A stretch of DNA of 64,000 nt, taken from contig NZ_BALC01000003.1 in the NCBI RefSeq assembly GCF_000612445.1, positions 310,001-374,000 of the forward strand. The letters are read 5' to 3'. Each line of letters begins with the position of its first letter. Position 1 is the stretch's first letter. This document shows positions 9,029-19,643 of the stretch, piece by piece. The translations under genes were made by a program, and so were the position numbers. This stretch comes from Liquorilactobacillus sucicola DSM 21376 = JCM 15457. GTDB taxonomy: Bacteria; Bacillota; Bacilli; Lactobacillales; Lactobacillaceae. The notes beneath the pieces are model-generated. The model made no database searches and had not been told where the DNA came from. It saw nothing but the letters and a program-made list of their open reading frames with translations.

Positions 9029-10396
9029 ATGAAAGAAAACAAGTTGAATTTTAGAGGGACTATTTTAATAGCATCGTTAATATTTGGAATGCTGTTTGGA
9101 GCGGGCAATCTGATTTTTCCTGTCCATCTAGGTCAACTAGCAGGAGGCAAGTGGATTCCCGCTTCTTTAGGATTTTTGGTAACAGGAACATTAATACCAT
9201 TGATTGCGCTGATAGCATTAGGCGTGTCCAAGAGTCACGGTTTGTACGATTTCAGTGCCCCAGCCGGTAAAAAATTTGGAGCCTTTTTCCTGATAGTGAC
9301 GCATTTATCTTTAGGACCGCTGTTTGCAACTCCACGGACAGCTTCGACTGCTTTTCAACTGTCATTTGCGAGTGTTTTGCCAGCGAAATATCAAACAATT
9401 GGTTTACTGCTTTTCTCTGCAATTTTCTTCATACTTGTATATCTTTTTGCACAAAATGAAATACATCTTACTCGTTATATTGGAAAGTGGCTCAATCCAC
9501 TATTTTTAGTATTGCTATTCACTATTTTCCTCATCGGGCTAAGTAAACCTATGGGAAATTTACATCAGGATGTCGCTACGGTCTATCAAACTTCGGCCTT
9601 TGCTAATGGCTTTCTGGAAGGTTATAACACGATGGACGCTTTAGCAACGCTTGCTTTTGGAATAACAATTATAAAAGCACTTAGTTTTTTGAAAATTACT
9701 CATCCAAAACAGATTGCAGGTTCTTTGATAAAAGCAGGAACGCTTGCAATGGGGGTTGAGGCAATAATTTATATCGGGTTGATCATGTTAGGGACAGCAA
9801 GTTTAGGCCAATTTAAAATTTCAGCGAATGGTGGAATTGCTTTAGGACAAATCACACAGCACTACTTAGGTTCTTTCGGGACTGCTTTTTTAGGAGTAAT
9901 GGGAACGTTGGCTGTCTTTACGACCGCGCTGGGATTGGTAACTTCCTTTGCACAAGATATGCACAGTATTTTTCCAAAAATAAGTTATAATTTTTTTCTT
10001 ATCCTTACGACAGCAGCATCATTTTGTACTTCTAATATGGGATTAACGCAAATAATAGCGTGGGCTACACCGTTACTTATGTTTCTCTATCCTTTAGCGA
10101 TGGCACTTATTTTGCTCTCATTGCTTAGTGCTTTTTTCAAACTTGATACCCTTGTTTACCGCTCAACCCTGCTTTTTACAGGTACCGCTGCAGTTTTGGA
10201 TGGTATAAATGCTGCACCTCTGTTGATAAGGAATTTGTTTAGTGTTGTTTTGGAGGGTTACCACCAGTACATACCGTTCTCAGGACAGGGTTTTGGCTGG
10301 ATTCTTCCCACCGCAGCTGGGATGGCGTGCGGCCTTTGTCTGCATTGGCGAAAGAATATTATTAAGGGAAAGTTAAAAGAAAAAGACGCTGCTTAA
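9029..10396 (+). CDS. brnQ: Branched-chain amino acid transport carrier protein
   Basis: A 455-residue polytopic protein of the BrnQ/LIVCS family, which imports leucine, isoleucine and valine with a cation. The N terminus shows the family pattern FGMLFGAGNLIFPVHLGQLAGG, and about twelve hydrophobic segments follow. Further landmarks are LGPLFATPRTAS and GYNTMDALATLAFGI. The start follows GAGAGGGAG by about eleven bases. It is a single-gene unit controlled by its own promoter and T-box leader. Family assignment is secure. Confidence 0.95.
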   Translation: MKENKLNFRGTILIASLIFGMLFGAGNLIFPVHLGQLAGGKWIPASLGFLVTGTLIPLIALIALGVSKSHGLYDFSAPAGKKFGAFFLIVTHLSLGPLFATPRTASTAFQLSFASVLPAKYQTIGLLLFSAIFFILVYLFAQNEIHLTRYIGKWLNPLFLVLLFTIFLIGLSKPMGNLHQDVATVYQTSAFANGFLEGYNTMDALATLAFGITIIKALSFLKITHPKQIAGSLIKAGTLAMGVEAIIYIGLIMLGTASLGQFKISANGGIALGQITQHYLGSFGTAFLGVMGTLAVFTTALGLVTSFAQDMHSIFPKISYNFFLILTTAASFCTSNMGLTQIIAWATPLLMFLYPLAMALILLSLLSAFFKLDTLVYRSTLLFTGTAAVLDGINAAPLLIRNLFSVVLEGYHQYIPFSGQGFGWILPTAAGMACGLCLHWRKNIIKGKLKEKDAA

Positions 10397-10428
10397 AAGG
10401 TACCTTTTTTTAACAAGGATTCAAGTTG

Positions 10429-10458
10429 TGCCACTTACGCAACAGGATATACCACTTG
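10429..10458 (+). promoter_or_regulatory. Putative LytTR operator (two 9-bp direct repeats, 21-bp period)
   Basis: TGCCACTTA (10429-10437) and TACCACTTG (10450-10458) are direct repeats whose identical CCACTT cores start 21 bases apart, two helical turns. LytTR domains such as AgrA bind paired 9-bp repeats with a 12-base spacer. The site lies 63 bases upstream of a LytTR gene, so autoregulation is likely. Confidence 0.55.
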
Positions 10459-10520
10459 CACTTAATTTATTTACCCAGCATTCAAAATGTGTTCTACTGA
10501 GAGTGTGAAAGGGATTGGCT

Positions 10521-10976
10521 ATGAAGATAACGATTGATATTGATGATAGTTTGGAAGAAACAGAAGTTGTAATCCGTGCTCCAAAGCGTTCTGAAGAAAT
10601 AGTACAGTTAAGTCGAATGCTGCGTGCTAAAAATGAAACATGCTCTCTTTTATTCTATAAAGGGAGAACGGAATACCGCATAAATGTTGGCGATATTCTC
10701 TTCTTTGAAACAAATGGGCGCCAAGTTCATGCACATACTACGGACGATGTTTATGTAGTCAAATATCGTTTGTATGAATTAGAAGATATGCTTCCTTCTG
10801 ATTTCATAAGAGTTTCAAAATCAGCGATTTTAAATGTAAACAGAATTTTTTCATTGACTCATTCCGTGTCTAACAGACTTATTCAATTCCAAAATTCTTA
10901 CAAACAAATTTATGTTTCTAGAAAGTATTACAGGGAGTTAAGAAAACGAATGGAAGAAAAGGGGAAAAATGTATGA
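10521..10976 (+). CDS. LytTR-family DNA-binding regulator
   Basis: A 151-residue stand-alone LytTR protein with no receiver domain. An N-terminal region of about 40 residues starts MKITIDIDDSLEETEVVIRA. The LytTR domain follows (about 45-145), with the signatures GDILFFETNGRQVHAHT and LPSDFIRVSKSAILNVNRI. The ATG at 10521 is preferred over an in-frame TTG at 10515 because GAAAGGG lies seven bases upstream. Its 3' end overlaps the next gene by four bases (ATGA), so both are co-translated. Such non-TCS LytTR regulators are commonly paired with a small membrane protein that holds them inactive. Here the partner is LiaF-like. Confidence 0.88.
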   Translation: MKITIDIDDSLEETEVVIRAPKRSEEIVQLSRMLRAKNETCSLLFYKGRTEYRINVGDILFFETNGRQVHAHTTDDVYVVKYRLYELEDMLPSDFIRVSKSAILNVNRIFSLTHSVSNRLIQFQNSYKQIYVSRKYYRELRKRMEEKGKNV

Positions 10977-11680
10977 AAAAACAAAGATGGTTTTGGGGCA
11001 TCTTTTTTCTACTGAGTGCAGTCTTGCTGGTCGCCAGTCAAATGGGGTGGGTCAGTGCACGAATTAGTTTTTGGAGCATTATTATAACACTGTTTTTAAT
11101 TGCAGCTTTTATTCAAAGTTTAGTTCATAAAACCATAACGGGGATGATTTTTTCAGTTGCATTTTTATGTATGGTCTATGCGGAACCGTTGGGTATTAAG
11201 CATTTAGTTCCATGGACGATATTAGGATCAGCTTTTTTAGTAAGTGTCGGGTTGTCACTGCTTTTTCACGCTGGGACGGGTTGGAGAATTGATAGATATA
11301 GACACAGACGTGCAACCGACAAAACTGAGGAAGCGACAATAAACGACGATTCTTATACCCAGTTGAGTGGTAGTATGAACTCAAGTATTCAATATGTTCA
11401 AGCACAGAATTTTAAAAGAGCAGATATTGATGTATATGCTGCTGGCATGAAAGTCTATTTTGACAATACAATAATTAAAGAAGACAACGCGGAAATTAAC
11501 ATTACTGCTTCCTTTAGTGGTGTGGAATTTTATGTTCCAAGAGAATGGAGAATAGAAGATCGGGTGAATTCGTTTTTAGCTGGGATTGAAGAAAAGGGCA
11601 GACCTAGCGCTGAAGATGGACCGACTGTCCTCTTAAAGGGAAATTTAAAGTTAAGTGGGTTAGTAATTCACTATATATAG
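10973..11680 (+). CDS. LiaF-like membrane protein, partner of the LytTR regulator
   Basis: A 235-residue protein with about four N-terminal membrane helices within residues 1-105, a charged linker (RYRHRRATDKTEE) and a cytoplasmic beta-rich C-terminal domain. The segment NFKRADIDVYAAGMKVYFDNTII followed by SGVEFYVPREWRI is typical of the LiaF/DUF2154 C-terminal fold. By analogy with LiaF and with LytTR regulatory systems it may act as a membrane antagonist that senses envelope damage. Four bases overlap the LytTR gene. The family call is good; the signal and the partnership are inferred. Confidence 0.8.
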   Translation: MKKQRWFWGIFFLLSAVLLVASQMGWVSARISFWSIIITLFLIAAFIQSLVHKTITGMIFSVAFLCMVYAEPLGIKHLVPWTILGSAFLVSVGLSLLFHAGTGWRIDRYRHRRATDKTEEATINDDSYTQLSGSMNSSIQYVQAQNFKRADIDVYAAGMKVYFDNTIIKEDNAEINITASFSGVEFYVPREWRIEDRVNSFLAGIEEKGRPSAEDGPTVLLKGNLKLSGLVIHYI

Positions 11681-11735
11681 AACTGCTACTGTTTAGGCTA
11701 CACAATAAACTAATTAGTGAATATGGTGATGTGCA

Positions 11736-11780
11736 TAATAAAAGGCTTACAACAAGCAGTACAGAGTTGGTAAGCTTTGA
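11736..11780 (+). terminator. Hairpin after the LytTR operon
   Basis: AAAGGCTTAC...GTAAGCTTT forms a nine-base stem shortly after the stop codon. There is no clear U run, so termination strength is uncertain. Confidence 0.4.
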
Positions 11781-11785
11781 GTGTT

Positions 11786-11925
11786 GACGCGAAATTATAA
11801 ACGTAGCGAGTAATTCGAAGTAGACGGAGAATTTTGACTTATAAAACGATTATAGGAATAAACAGAGGAACTAGGTTAAAAATTACCTTTTGGGTATTTT
11901 TCATTTTAACCTAGTCTCTTTGTTT
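11786..11925 (-). repeat. Intergenic repeat copy R2
   Basis: Reverse-orientation copy of the dispersed repeat: TAATTCGAAGTAGACGGAGAATTTTGACTTATAA matches the R1 palindrome in pieces, followed by an AGGAACTAGGTTAAAA...TTTTAACCTAGTCTC hairpin. It fills most of the gap before the DUF2207 gene. Confidence 0.7.
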
Positions 11926-12080
11926 TGCACAAAAAATTGTCTAGAATCGTTGTAACAAAGTAACTCTTATAATGAAGTCTATTAGTTAATGCTGTGGACT
12001 TATGGTACATTAAGAATAGATATTAAGACCATGGCACTGTGATTTCTGGTGGCATGAAAAATTATGGTGGAGGATAAGAG

Positions 12081-13883
12081 ATGAAGAACAAGGCTTGCGT
12101 ATTATCTTTTCTTATGGCACTGTGTGGTTTTTTATTATTTTTTATTACGCCGGCACAAGCCGATGATACTTATGAAATTACGCAGTATCACGTGGATGTC
12201 AATGTTTTAAAAAATGGAGATGCTGAACTAACACAAAAGATTACTTATGATTTTGATGGCGATTTTCATGGTGTTTATTACAATCAAGATCTTCGCGGAA
12301 TCAAGGGTGTTTCAAACATCAATGTTTCTGCAGTGCAGAACGGAACAACGATAAACATGAATCAGTCAAGTACTGGAGATAATAATACATATACATTGGA
12401 ACAGACTGAAGACAATTTAAAGATTAAGCTTTTCCATGCTATTTCTGATGAAACTGCAACCTTTACGTATCACTACTTGTTACATGGTGTTGTAACTAAT
12501 TATAAGGATACGGCTGAATTGAATTGGAAAATAATTGGGGAAAAATGGGATGTTCCACTGAAAAACGTGTTAATCAAAATTCAGTTACCGCAAAAGAATA
12601 TTAAAGAGCTGCAGGGATGGACACATGGAAAATTAGATGGACAAACGACTGTCAAAAGAACGGCAGGGCAGGTTTTGATTAAGTTGGATGAAAACCCTGA
12701 AAATCAATTTGTTGAGAGTCACCTATTGTTCCCAAACAATGTCACACCTGATAATCCTAATAGGGTCAATAAAAGTATTAAGAAAAACGTGCAGCGGCAG
12801 GAAGCGGAATTGGCTCGCCAAGCTAATGAGAAACGTAAGCGCAGCGAACGTCGGAGTACTATTATAAAATATTTGCTGCTGGGTCTGAGCTTGTTGAGCG
12901 TTGGTGGCTGGTGGCTGTGGCGCTGGCGTAATCCAGGCAATCCGCAAAAACCGCTCCCACCTGTGGTTCATTCGTATGAAATCCCCGAGTATTCGGCGGA
13001 AGTTACTCAGGCAATCATTGAGGATGACCAGCCTAATTCGAAGACATTTAGTGCATACCTGCTGGAACTTGCGGCTGCTAAAAAAATAGCGATTAAGAAA
13101 ACAGGAACTAAGAAAGATGATTATGAGGTAGTACTTCTTGAAGAGAATCTACTGAAAGAAAATAAATTATTGAAAGTCTTGTTCAACGAGGTCGGTGATG
13201 GAAGTAAGTTTTCGCTCAAACAGCTGAATAAATTCGGCAAAAGGCAGAGAAACAGCACAAAACTGCAAAATTCTTTTTCCGAATGGCGGAAAAGGGTCTT
13301 TAAACAGGCACGAAAATCTGGATATCACGATGCAGTCAATGCCAAGCTACGAACAATAGCTTTGTGGTCAACACTCGGCAGCAGCTCTTTGCTAGTAGTG
13401 ACAATGGTTGTTTTCTGGAATACTTGGGTATTCTGGCTACTTTTGCTGGCGCTGATAGTAAATATTGTAGTTTGCCATTTTTATCGCAAAAAAAGGCCTA
13501 AGTATTCTAAGTCTGGATGGCAACTACTATATCGACTGTTATGTTTTAAGAAAATGCTGCAAGATGTTGGCCGTTTTGATATGAAAAAGGTGGGCGACCT
13601 TATCTTGTGGGAACAGATATTACCATATGCTGTAGCATTTGGTCTGGCAAAAAAAGTTATCAAAGAGTTGCAGACTAATTTTTCCACTGCAGAATTAGAA
13701 ACGAATTTTGGCAGTTATTATCCGATCTTTATTTTAGGGACCGGCAACTTTGAAACAGCATTTAACAACAGTTTTACGAGCGCTATCACAAGTAATTCAA
13801 CTTCAGCAAGCGGAGACTCTGGTGGCTTTAGTGGTGGATCATCTGGCGGTTTTGGCGGCGGATCCGGTGGCGGAGCATTCTAG
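12081..13883 (+). CDS. DUF2207 domain-containing membrane protein
   Basis: A 600-residue protein. A cleavable-looking signal peptide (residues 1-27, ending in TPAQA) precedes an extracellular beta-rich DUF2207 domain (YEITQYHVDVNVLKNGDAELTQ). A membrane helix lies at about 262-282 (KYLLLGLSLLSVGGWWLW), then a cytoplasmic mixed domain, two further helices near 430-475 and a low-complexity Gly/Ser tail (GGFSGGSSGGFGGGSGGGAF). This architecture is common in Firmicutes and its function is unknown. GGTGGAGGA precedes the start. It is a single-gene unit ended by repeat copy R3. Confidence 0.88.
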   Translation: MKNKACVLSFLMALCGFLLFFITPAQADDTYEITQYHVDVNVLKNGDAELTQKITYDFDGDFHGVYYNQDLRGIKGVSNINVSAVQNGTTINMNQSSTGDNNTYTLEQTEDNLKIKLFHAISDETATFTYHYLLHGVVTNYKDTAELNWKIIGEKWDVPLKNVLIKIQLPQKNIKELQGWTHGKLDGQTTVKRTAGQVLIKLDENPENQFVESHLLFPNNVTPDNPNRVNKSIKKNVQRQEAELARQANEKRKRSERRSTIIKYLLLGLSLLSVGGWWLWRWRNPGNPQKPLPPVVHSYEIPEYSAEVTQAIIEDDQPNSKTFSAYLLELAAAKKIAIKKTGTKKDDYEVVLLEENLLKENKLLKVLFNEVGDGSKFSLKQLNKFGKRQRNSTKLQNSFSEWRKRVFKQARKSGYHDAVNAKLRTIALWSTLGSSSLLVVTMVVFWNTWVFWLLLLALIVNIVVCHFYRKKRPKYSKSGWQLLYRLLCFKKMLQDVGRFDMKKVGDLILWEQILPYAVAFGLAKKVIKELQTNFSTAELETNFGSYYPIFILGTGNFETAFNNSFTSAITSNSTSASGDSGGFSGGSSGGFGGGSGGGAF

Positions 13884-13904
13884 GATTATTCTAATGGAAT
13901 AGTT

Positions 13905-13999
13905 TGGAGCTGGGTCAAAACTTAACTTTTGAGATATTCTTCATTTTAACCCAGCTTTTGCTATTGTTTCGGATAAACGTGTCCTATAAGTCAAATCCC
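13905..13999 (+). repeat. Intergenic repeat copy R3 (partial, terminator-like)
   Basis: GGAGCTGGGTCAAAA...TTTTAACCCAGCTTTTG forms the family hairpin, followed by CTATAAGTCAAATCCC, a shortened palindrome start. The right half of the palindrome is missing. Confidence 0.6.
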
Positions 14000-14368
14000 T
14001 TTGTCTATCGCTCTCTTTCCAAGGGGGAGATTGTGAAGAACATGCGGCTTATCGGTTGGCTAGGGAGAGACTGAAACATTGCGGCATGACTTGAGGGACC
14101 AAGAAAATCATGTCTCCAAATTGATGGGCCGGATACTACCGAGCCTCTCCAAGACTGATCCCGTGGCTAAACGAGTGTAAAAAAAACAAACAGTATCTCC
14201 TGCTGATTGAAATTAAAAATAGCAACATGAGCCAGTCTGTTAGAATCAAAGCGTAAACGTAAAGTAAAAGCCTTATTATGAGTCTGCGCTATGAGTCATC
14301 ATATAAATGGTTAGCTTTCACCATGGCTAAAAGATACTTGATGGTTTTATTAGTGCAAGCTATCACTG
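14000..14368. other. Gene-free block of unclear origin
   Basis: No credible ORF is visible; a 64-codon frame at 14278-14472 has no ribosome site and reads through a terminator. The stretch 14010-14165 looks richer in G and C than its surroundings and contains many short complementary words, so it could be a decayed gene or a structured RNA. I recognise no known family. Confidence 0.35.
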
Positions 14369-14403
14369 CGACCTATCCCGTTTGGGGTAGGTCGTTTTTT
14401 ATT
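14369..14403 (+). terminator. Rho-independent terminator
   Basis: CGACCTATCCCGTTTGGGGTAGGTCG can form a strong hairpin directly followed by six or more T. No clear gene lies upstream, so an unannotated transcript may end here. Confidence 0.7.
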
Positions 14404-14685
14404 TTGATGAGATCTGGCTTGGGTAAAAACAATGTAGTAAAAGTCAGAAGGAAATACTTGTTCAAACAATAGTAGATTAAAGATTATACTCTGCACTTTG
14501 CTGTATACGAATTAATGTCATTCAAAATTAGAAAACAGTACACTAAACGCTTGATCTTCCAAGACTAATGCTTATGCCATATACAGCTAGTAAAAAAATA
14601 GCGTAAAAGCTTAACAAATACGCTGTTTAGCTTAATATGTTAGAATAAAATCGAGGTACTAAATACTTGCTTATGGAGGTTCCGT

Positions 14686-15903
14686 ATGCCAAAAGAAAAT
14701 CCGATCGTAGTTTTTAAGGATGTTAAAAAGGTTTATCGTGGCGGCAATATTGCGGTGGAACACATAAATTTAACTATCAACAAAGGCGATTTTGTGTGCT
14801 TCATCGGCAGGTCGGGGTCAGGGAAAACGACTGCAATGCGTATGATTAACCGAATGCTTGAACCTAGTGGTGGAACAATATTGTATAACGGAGAGGACAT
14901 ACATAAGACTGATGCTGTAAAGCTAAGGCGTCGAATTGGGTATGTTATTCAGAATATTGGGCTCATGCCTCATATGACTATTTATGAAAATATTACGTTA
15001 GTCCCCAAATTACTAAAATGGCCAGAGGAGAAGAGACGGAAGAAAGCTAAGGAACTGATTAAACTGGTCGAATTGCCTGAAGATTTCTTGGATCGCTATC
15101 CTTCTGAGCTATCTGGTGGACAGCAGCAACGTGTAGGGGTTATTCGGGCTTTGGCTGCTGATCAGGATTTAATTTTGATGGATGAGCCATTTGGAGCGCT
15201 TGACCCAATTACGCGTGAAAGCCTGCAAGAACTTGTTAAGCATTTACAAGAAAAATTAGGGAAAACGGTTGTTTTTGTTACACATGATATGGACGAGGCA
15301 CTTAAGTTAGCAACACAGATAGTTGTTATGGATTCCGGACACATAATTCAGAATGCATCACCTAGTGAAATATTGCAACATCCAGCAAATGATTTTGTGG
15401 AGGATCTGATTGGTGAAGATCGGCTCATGCAAGCACGTGCAGATGTAACAACGGTTAGTCAGATCATGCTCAAAAATCCAGTCTCCATTACGCCTGGACG
15501 TTCTTTAAGTGAAGCGGTGCGGTTAATGAGGCAACGTAGAGTGGATACACTTTTGGTGACCGATGATGATGACTATTTGAAGGGGTATATTGACATTGAA
15601 ACTTTGAATACTAGTTATCGGCATGCGACAAGCGTTTCTGACATTTTGAACACCAAAATTTTCTATGTTGTTGATGATACCTTATTAAGAGATACGGTCG
15701 ATCGTATTCTAAAACGCGGTTTGAAGTATGTACCGGTTGTGGATAAAAATGGCAAGTTACGTGGAATCGTGACACGTGCGGCAATTGTTGATATGGTTTA
15801 TGACACGATTTGGGGCGATTCTGATGATGGAGGAGAGTCTGGTTCAGAAAAAAATGAAAACACGAGTCGTTCAGGTGCTGCCTCAAATGCTAGGGAGGTG
15901 TAG
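14686..15903 (+). CDS. opuCA: Glycine betaine/carnitine/choline ABC transporter ATP-binding protein with CBS domains
   Basis: A 405-residue ABC ATPase of the OpuCA/ProV type. Walker A is GRSGSGKTT (about 42-50), the signature is LSGGQQQRVGV, and Walker B is LILMDEPFGALDP. Two CBS domains follow (about 260-380), which in this family tie activity to ionic strength. The protein energises uptake of compatible solutes under osmotic stress. TGGAGG precedes the ATG. It starts an operon in the order ATPase, permease, binding protein, permease, with a three-base gap before the next gene. Confidence 0.93.
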   Translation: MPKENPIVVFKDVKKVYRGGNIAVEHINLTINKGDFVCFIGRSGSGKTTAMRMINRMLEPSGGTILYNGEDIHKTDAVKLRRRIGYVIQNIGLMPHMTIYENITLVPKLLKWPEEKRRKKAKELIKLVELPEDFLDRYPSELSGGQQQRVGVIRALAADQDLILMDEPFGALDPITRESLQELVKHLQEKLGKTVVFVTHDMDEALKLATQIVVMDSGHIIQNASPSEILQHPANDFVEDLIGEDRLMQARADVTTVSQIMLKNPVSITPGRSLSEAVRLMRQRRVDTLLVTDDDDYLKGYIDIETLNTSYRHATSVSDILNTKIFYVVDDTLLRDTVDRILKRGLKYVPVVDKNGKLRGIVTRAAIVDMVYDTIWGDSDDGGESGSEKNENTSRSGAASNAREV

Positions 15904-15906
15904 ACT

Positions 15907-17480
<1,574 letters not shown>

Positions 17481-17485
17481 AGGAA

Positions 17486-18139
17486 ATGGCTAATTTAAAT
17501 ACCTGGGAGCAGTTTTGGTACTACTTGGTTAATAATGGGTCATATGTTTTGAGCCAGTTTGTACGGCACTTTCTGATATCGATTTATGGTGTTTTACTGG
17601 CAGCGATCATTGGGATACCGATTGGAATTATAATTGCTCGTAAGCGGCAGTTAAGTGCGTTTGTTATTAGTGTTGCTAATGTTATACAAACAGTGCCCTC
17701 CCTTGCAATGTTGTCTATTGTTATGCTAGGGCTGGGTTTAGGAGTTAACACAGTTATTTTCACGGTCTTTTTGTATTCTCTTTTACCAATTATAAAAAAC
17801 ACATATACTGGAATGGCTAGTGTAGATAAAACGATTCTCGATTCTGGCAAGGGTATGGGAATGACCAGTTTTCAAATTCTTTACATGGTAGAGCTTCCCT
17901 TGGCGATGTCGGTTATTATGGCAGGTATCAGAAATGCATTGGTTGTTGCTATTGGAATTACTGCGATAGGCGCCTTTGTCGGTGCAGGTGGGTTAGGTGA
18001 CATTATTGTCCGTGGTACCAATGCAACCAATGGCGGTGCGATCATTCTTGCAGGGGCACTACCGACTGCAATGATGGCAATCATTTCGGACTTGGTTTTG
18101 GGCTTTTTCCAAAGAAGACTTGAACCAAAAAAAGTCTAA
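17486..18139 (+). CDS. opuCD: Osmolyte ABC transporter permease (second)
   Basis: A 217-residue permease closely related in plan to the one at 15907, with GMGMTSFQILYMVELPLA as the ATPase-contact loop. I prefer the ATG at 17486 because GGGGGGAG ends nine bases upstream; a GTG at 17477 lies inside that ribosome site. It closes the four-gene opuC operon and is followed by a convergent hairpin terminator shared with the ferritin gene. Confidence 0.92.
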   Translation: MANLNTWEQFWYYLVNNGSYVLSQFVRHFLISIYGVLLAAIIGIPIGIIIARKRQLSAFVISVANVIQTVPSLAMLSIVMLGLGLGVNTVIFTVFLYSLLPIIKNTYTGMASVDKTILDSGKGMGMTSFQILYMVELPLAMSVIMAGIRNALVVAIGITAIGAFVGAGGLGDIIVRGTNATNGGAIILAGALPTAMMAIISDLVLGFFQRRLEPKKV

Positions 18140-18231
18140 GTGTGAATACAAACATAGTCAATGAGTGACTATGCACAAACTACTTTCAAACAGAAAAATT
18201 GGAATACAGTGACACGAATAATGCAAAACTA

Positions 18232-18352
18232 AAACAAAAGAACCGGAGCAGATGAGGTATGTTGAAGTGCTTCATAATAGTTAGACAAGGAGTCTAAGGA
18301 TTGTGAGGCACTTCATATGTCCCCAAAAGTAAATTCTGCTCTGGTTCTTTTT
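18232..18352. terminator. Convergent terminator containing palindrome copy P1
   Basis: The outer stem AAAGAACCGGAGCAGA...TCTGCTCTGGTTCTTT with flanking A and T runs can terminate both opuCD and the ferritin gene. Its loop holds an inner palindrome at 18264-18314, GAAGTGCTTCATAATAGTTAGAC and its near complement, which recurs at 24620 and 38095. Confidence 0.7.
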
Positions 18353-18384
18353 GCGACATGAATGTTGCAGCTGTTAGTTAGAGG

Positions 18385-18876
18385 CTAGCCTTCATGATCT
18401 GTACTGGTTTGAAGAAGCCCGTTCATGCCTAAAACACCGCTTTCTCCAACAAAGTTATACTTGGCAATCAAGTTTCGTGCGTTAACTTCTTCTTCAATTT
18501 GCTCAGAAAGAAAATAATTTAAGAAATTCATTGTTTCAAAATCTTTAACATCATTTGCTTGAGCATAGATAGTACGAATACAGTCGCTGATGTACTGCTC
18601 ATGCTTCAGACCTTTTTCAAGAATTTCTTTGACAGAGCTGTACTTTTGAGAATTATGTTCGATAGGAGCCAAATTAATTTGCTGGTCTTTGTCATGCAGA
18701 TAATTAATGAACCTCCAGGCATGGCCCATTTCTTCATTTGCCTGATCTTTATACCATTTTGAAAAACCGTCTAAAGACTTTTCTTCAAAGAAGTTATAAA
18801 AATCCAAATAAATATAGGCCGATTGAAACTCTTTGTTGATTTGTTCGTTCAATAGGGTAAATATTTTTTCTTCCAC
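18385..18876 (-). CDS. Ferritin (non-haem iron storage protein)
   Basis: A 163-residue FtnA-type ferritin that oxidises and stores iron in a 24-subunit cage. Likely ferroxidase ligands are E16 (in EQINKEFQSA), E49 and H52 (in ANEEMGHAW), with further acidic residues in helices C and D (EQYISDCIR, SEQIEEEVNA). The start is GTG at 18876, with AAGGTGGAG eight bases upstream. It is monocistronic and converges with opuCD. Its length is normal for the family. Confidence 0.93.
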   Translation of the reverse strand: MEEKIFTLLNEQINKEFQSAYIYLDFYNFFEEKSLDGFSKWYKDQANEEMGHAWRFINYLHDKDQQINLAPIEHNSQKYSSVKEILEKGLKHEQYISDCIRTIYAQANDVKDFETMNFLNYFLSEQIEEEVNARNLIAKYNFVGESGVLGMNGLLQTSTDHEG

Positions 18877-19094
18877 TTAACACTCCACCTTTCAAGTCTA
18901 ATTCTAGCATGGTTAGTTTTGAATTAAAAGAAGTCTAGTACAGAGGCTACAAGCGTAAATGTATATGTTAAACGCAGATGATTATCTCCGTAATTATATT
19001 TTGTACAAGCTGAAATTTTTGACCTCTTAGATTTTTTTAGCTAAAGTAAGATTATAAGTGAAGTTGCTTTACAAACAAAGGAAGAGGTGCAGTT

Positions 19095-19508
19095 ATGGCA
19101 GAAGAAGGTATGTTATATGAAACTGAAGCAGTAAACAAAGATGGACTTAACGGCTATACCTATGTCGAAAATGCTTTAAAGCTCAAGATCAGTAATCCGC
19201 GTAGCAAAGCGCCCGGGACAAATCCGGAGCAGTTACTGGGGCTTTCTCTTAGTACTTGTATGAATGCGACGATTCAGGCAATAGAACGTGAACGTGGTTT
19301 AAGACATACTTCCGAGGTTCGGGTGAAGGTCACGATGGTAAAAAAAACGACAGGGCTGGAGTTTCTAGTTAAAGCACGTGTCCATATCCCAAGTGTTGAT
19401 TTAGAGACTGCAGAAAGATTTGTTAAATTGGCTGAGAAACGTTGCCCAGTATCTAAATTGTTAAGTGGCAGTGCTAACTACACTATTGAAGCTGTCGAAA
19501 ATTTTTAA
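19095..19508 (+). CDS. OsmC/Ohr family peroxiredoxin
   Basis: A 137-residue OsmC-fold protein expected to reduce organic hydroperoxides. The two redox cysteines are C55 (in LSLSTCMNAT) and C117 (in AEKRCPVSK), with the supporting Glu in TNPEQLLG. AGGAAGAGG precedes the ATG. It sits between ferritin and a small membrane protein, so the neighbourhood looks like iron and oxidative stress functions. Substrate specificity within the Ohr/OsmC group is not determined. Confidence 0.88.
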   Translation: MAEEGMLYETEAVNKDGLNGYTYVENALKLKISNPRSKAPGTNPEQLLGLSLSTCMNATIQAIERERGLRHTSEVRVKVTMVKKTTGLEFLVKARVHIPSVDLETAERFVKLAEKRCPVSKLLSGSANYTIEAVENF

Positions 19509-19595
19509 ATAAAAATGTGTTTTTTGGCGTGCAGTATAGGTAAAGTAAGTAAAAATATTAAAAAAATGCGTATTTAGATTTGCAAAACAAAAAAG

Positions 19596-19610
19596 TTAGG
19601 TGTACCTTAA
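19596..19610. promoter_or_regulatory. Iron-box-like palindrome (candidate DtxR/MntR-type operator)
   Basis: TTAGGTGTACCTTAA contains the symmetric core AGGT-GT-ACCT at 19598-19607. It resembles TTAGGTT-type operators of DtxR-family metalloregulators and lies 34 bases upstream of a small membrane protein gene. The match is short, so this is a lead only. Confidence 0.35.
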
Positions 19611-19643
19611 AAGAGGAGATGATTTAAAACAGGGAGGCTACCA

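Noticed and set aside
14278-14472. 64-codon open frame before opuCA
   Set aside because: No ribosome site, it reads through a strong terminator, and the translation looks random.
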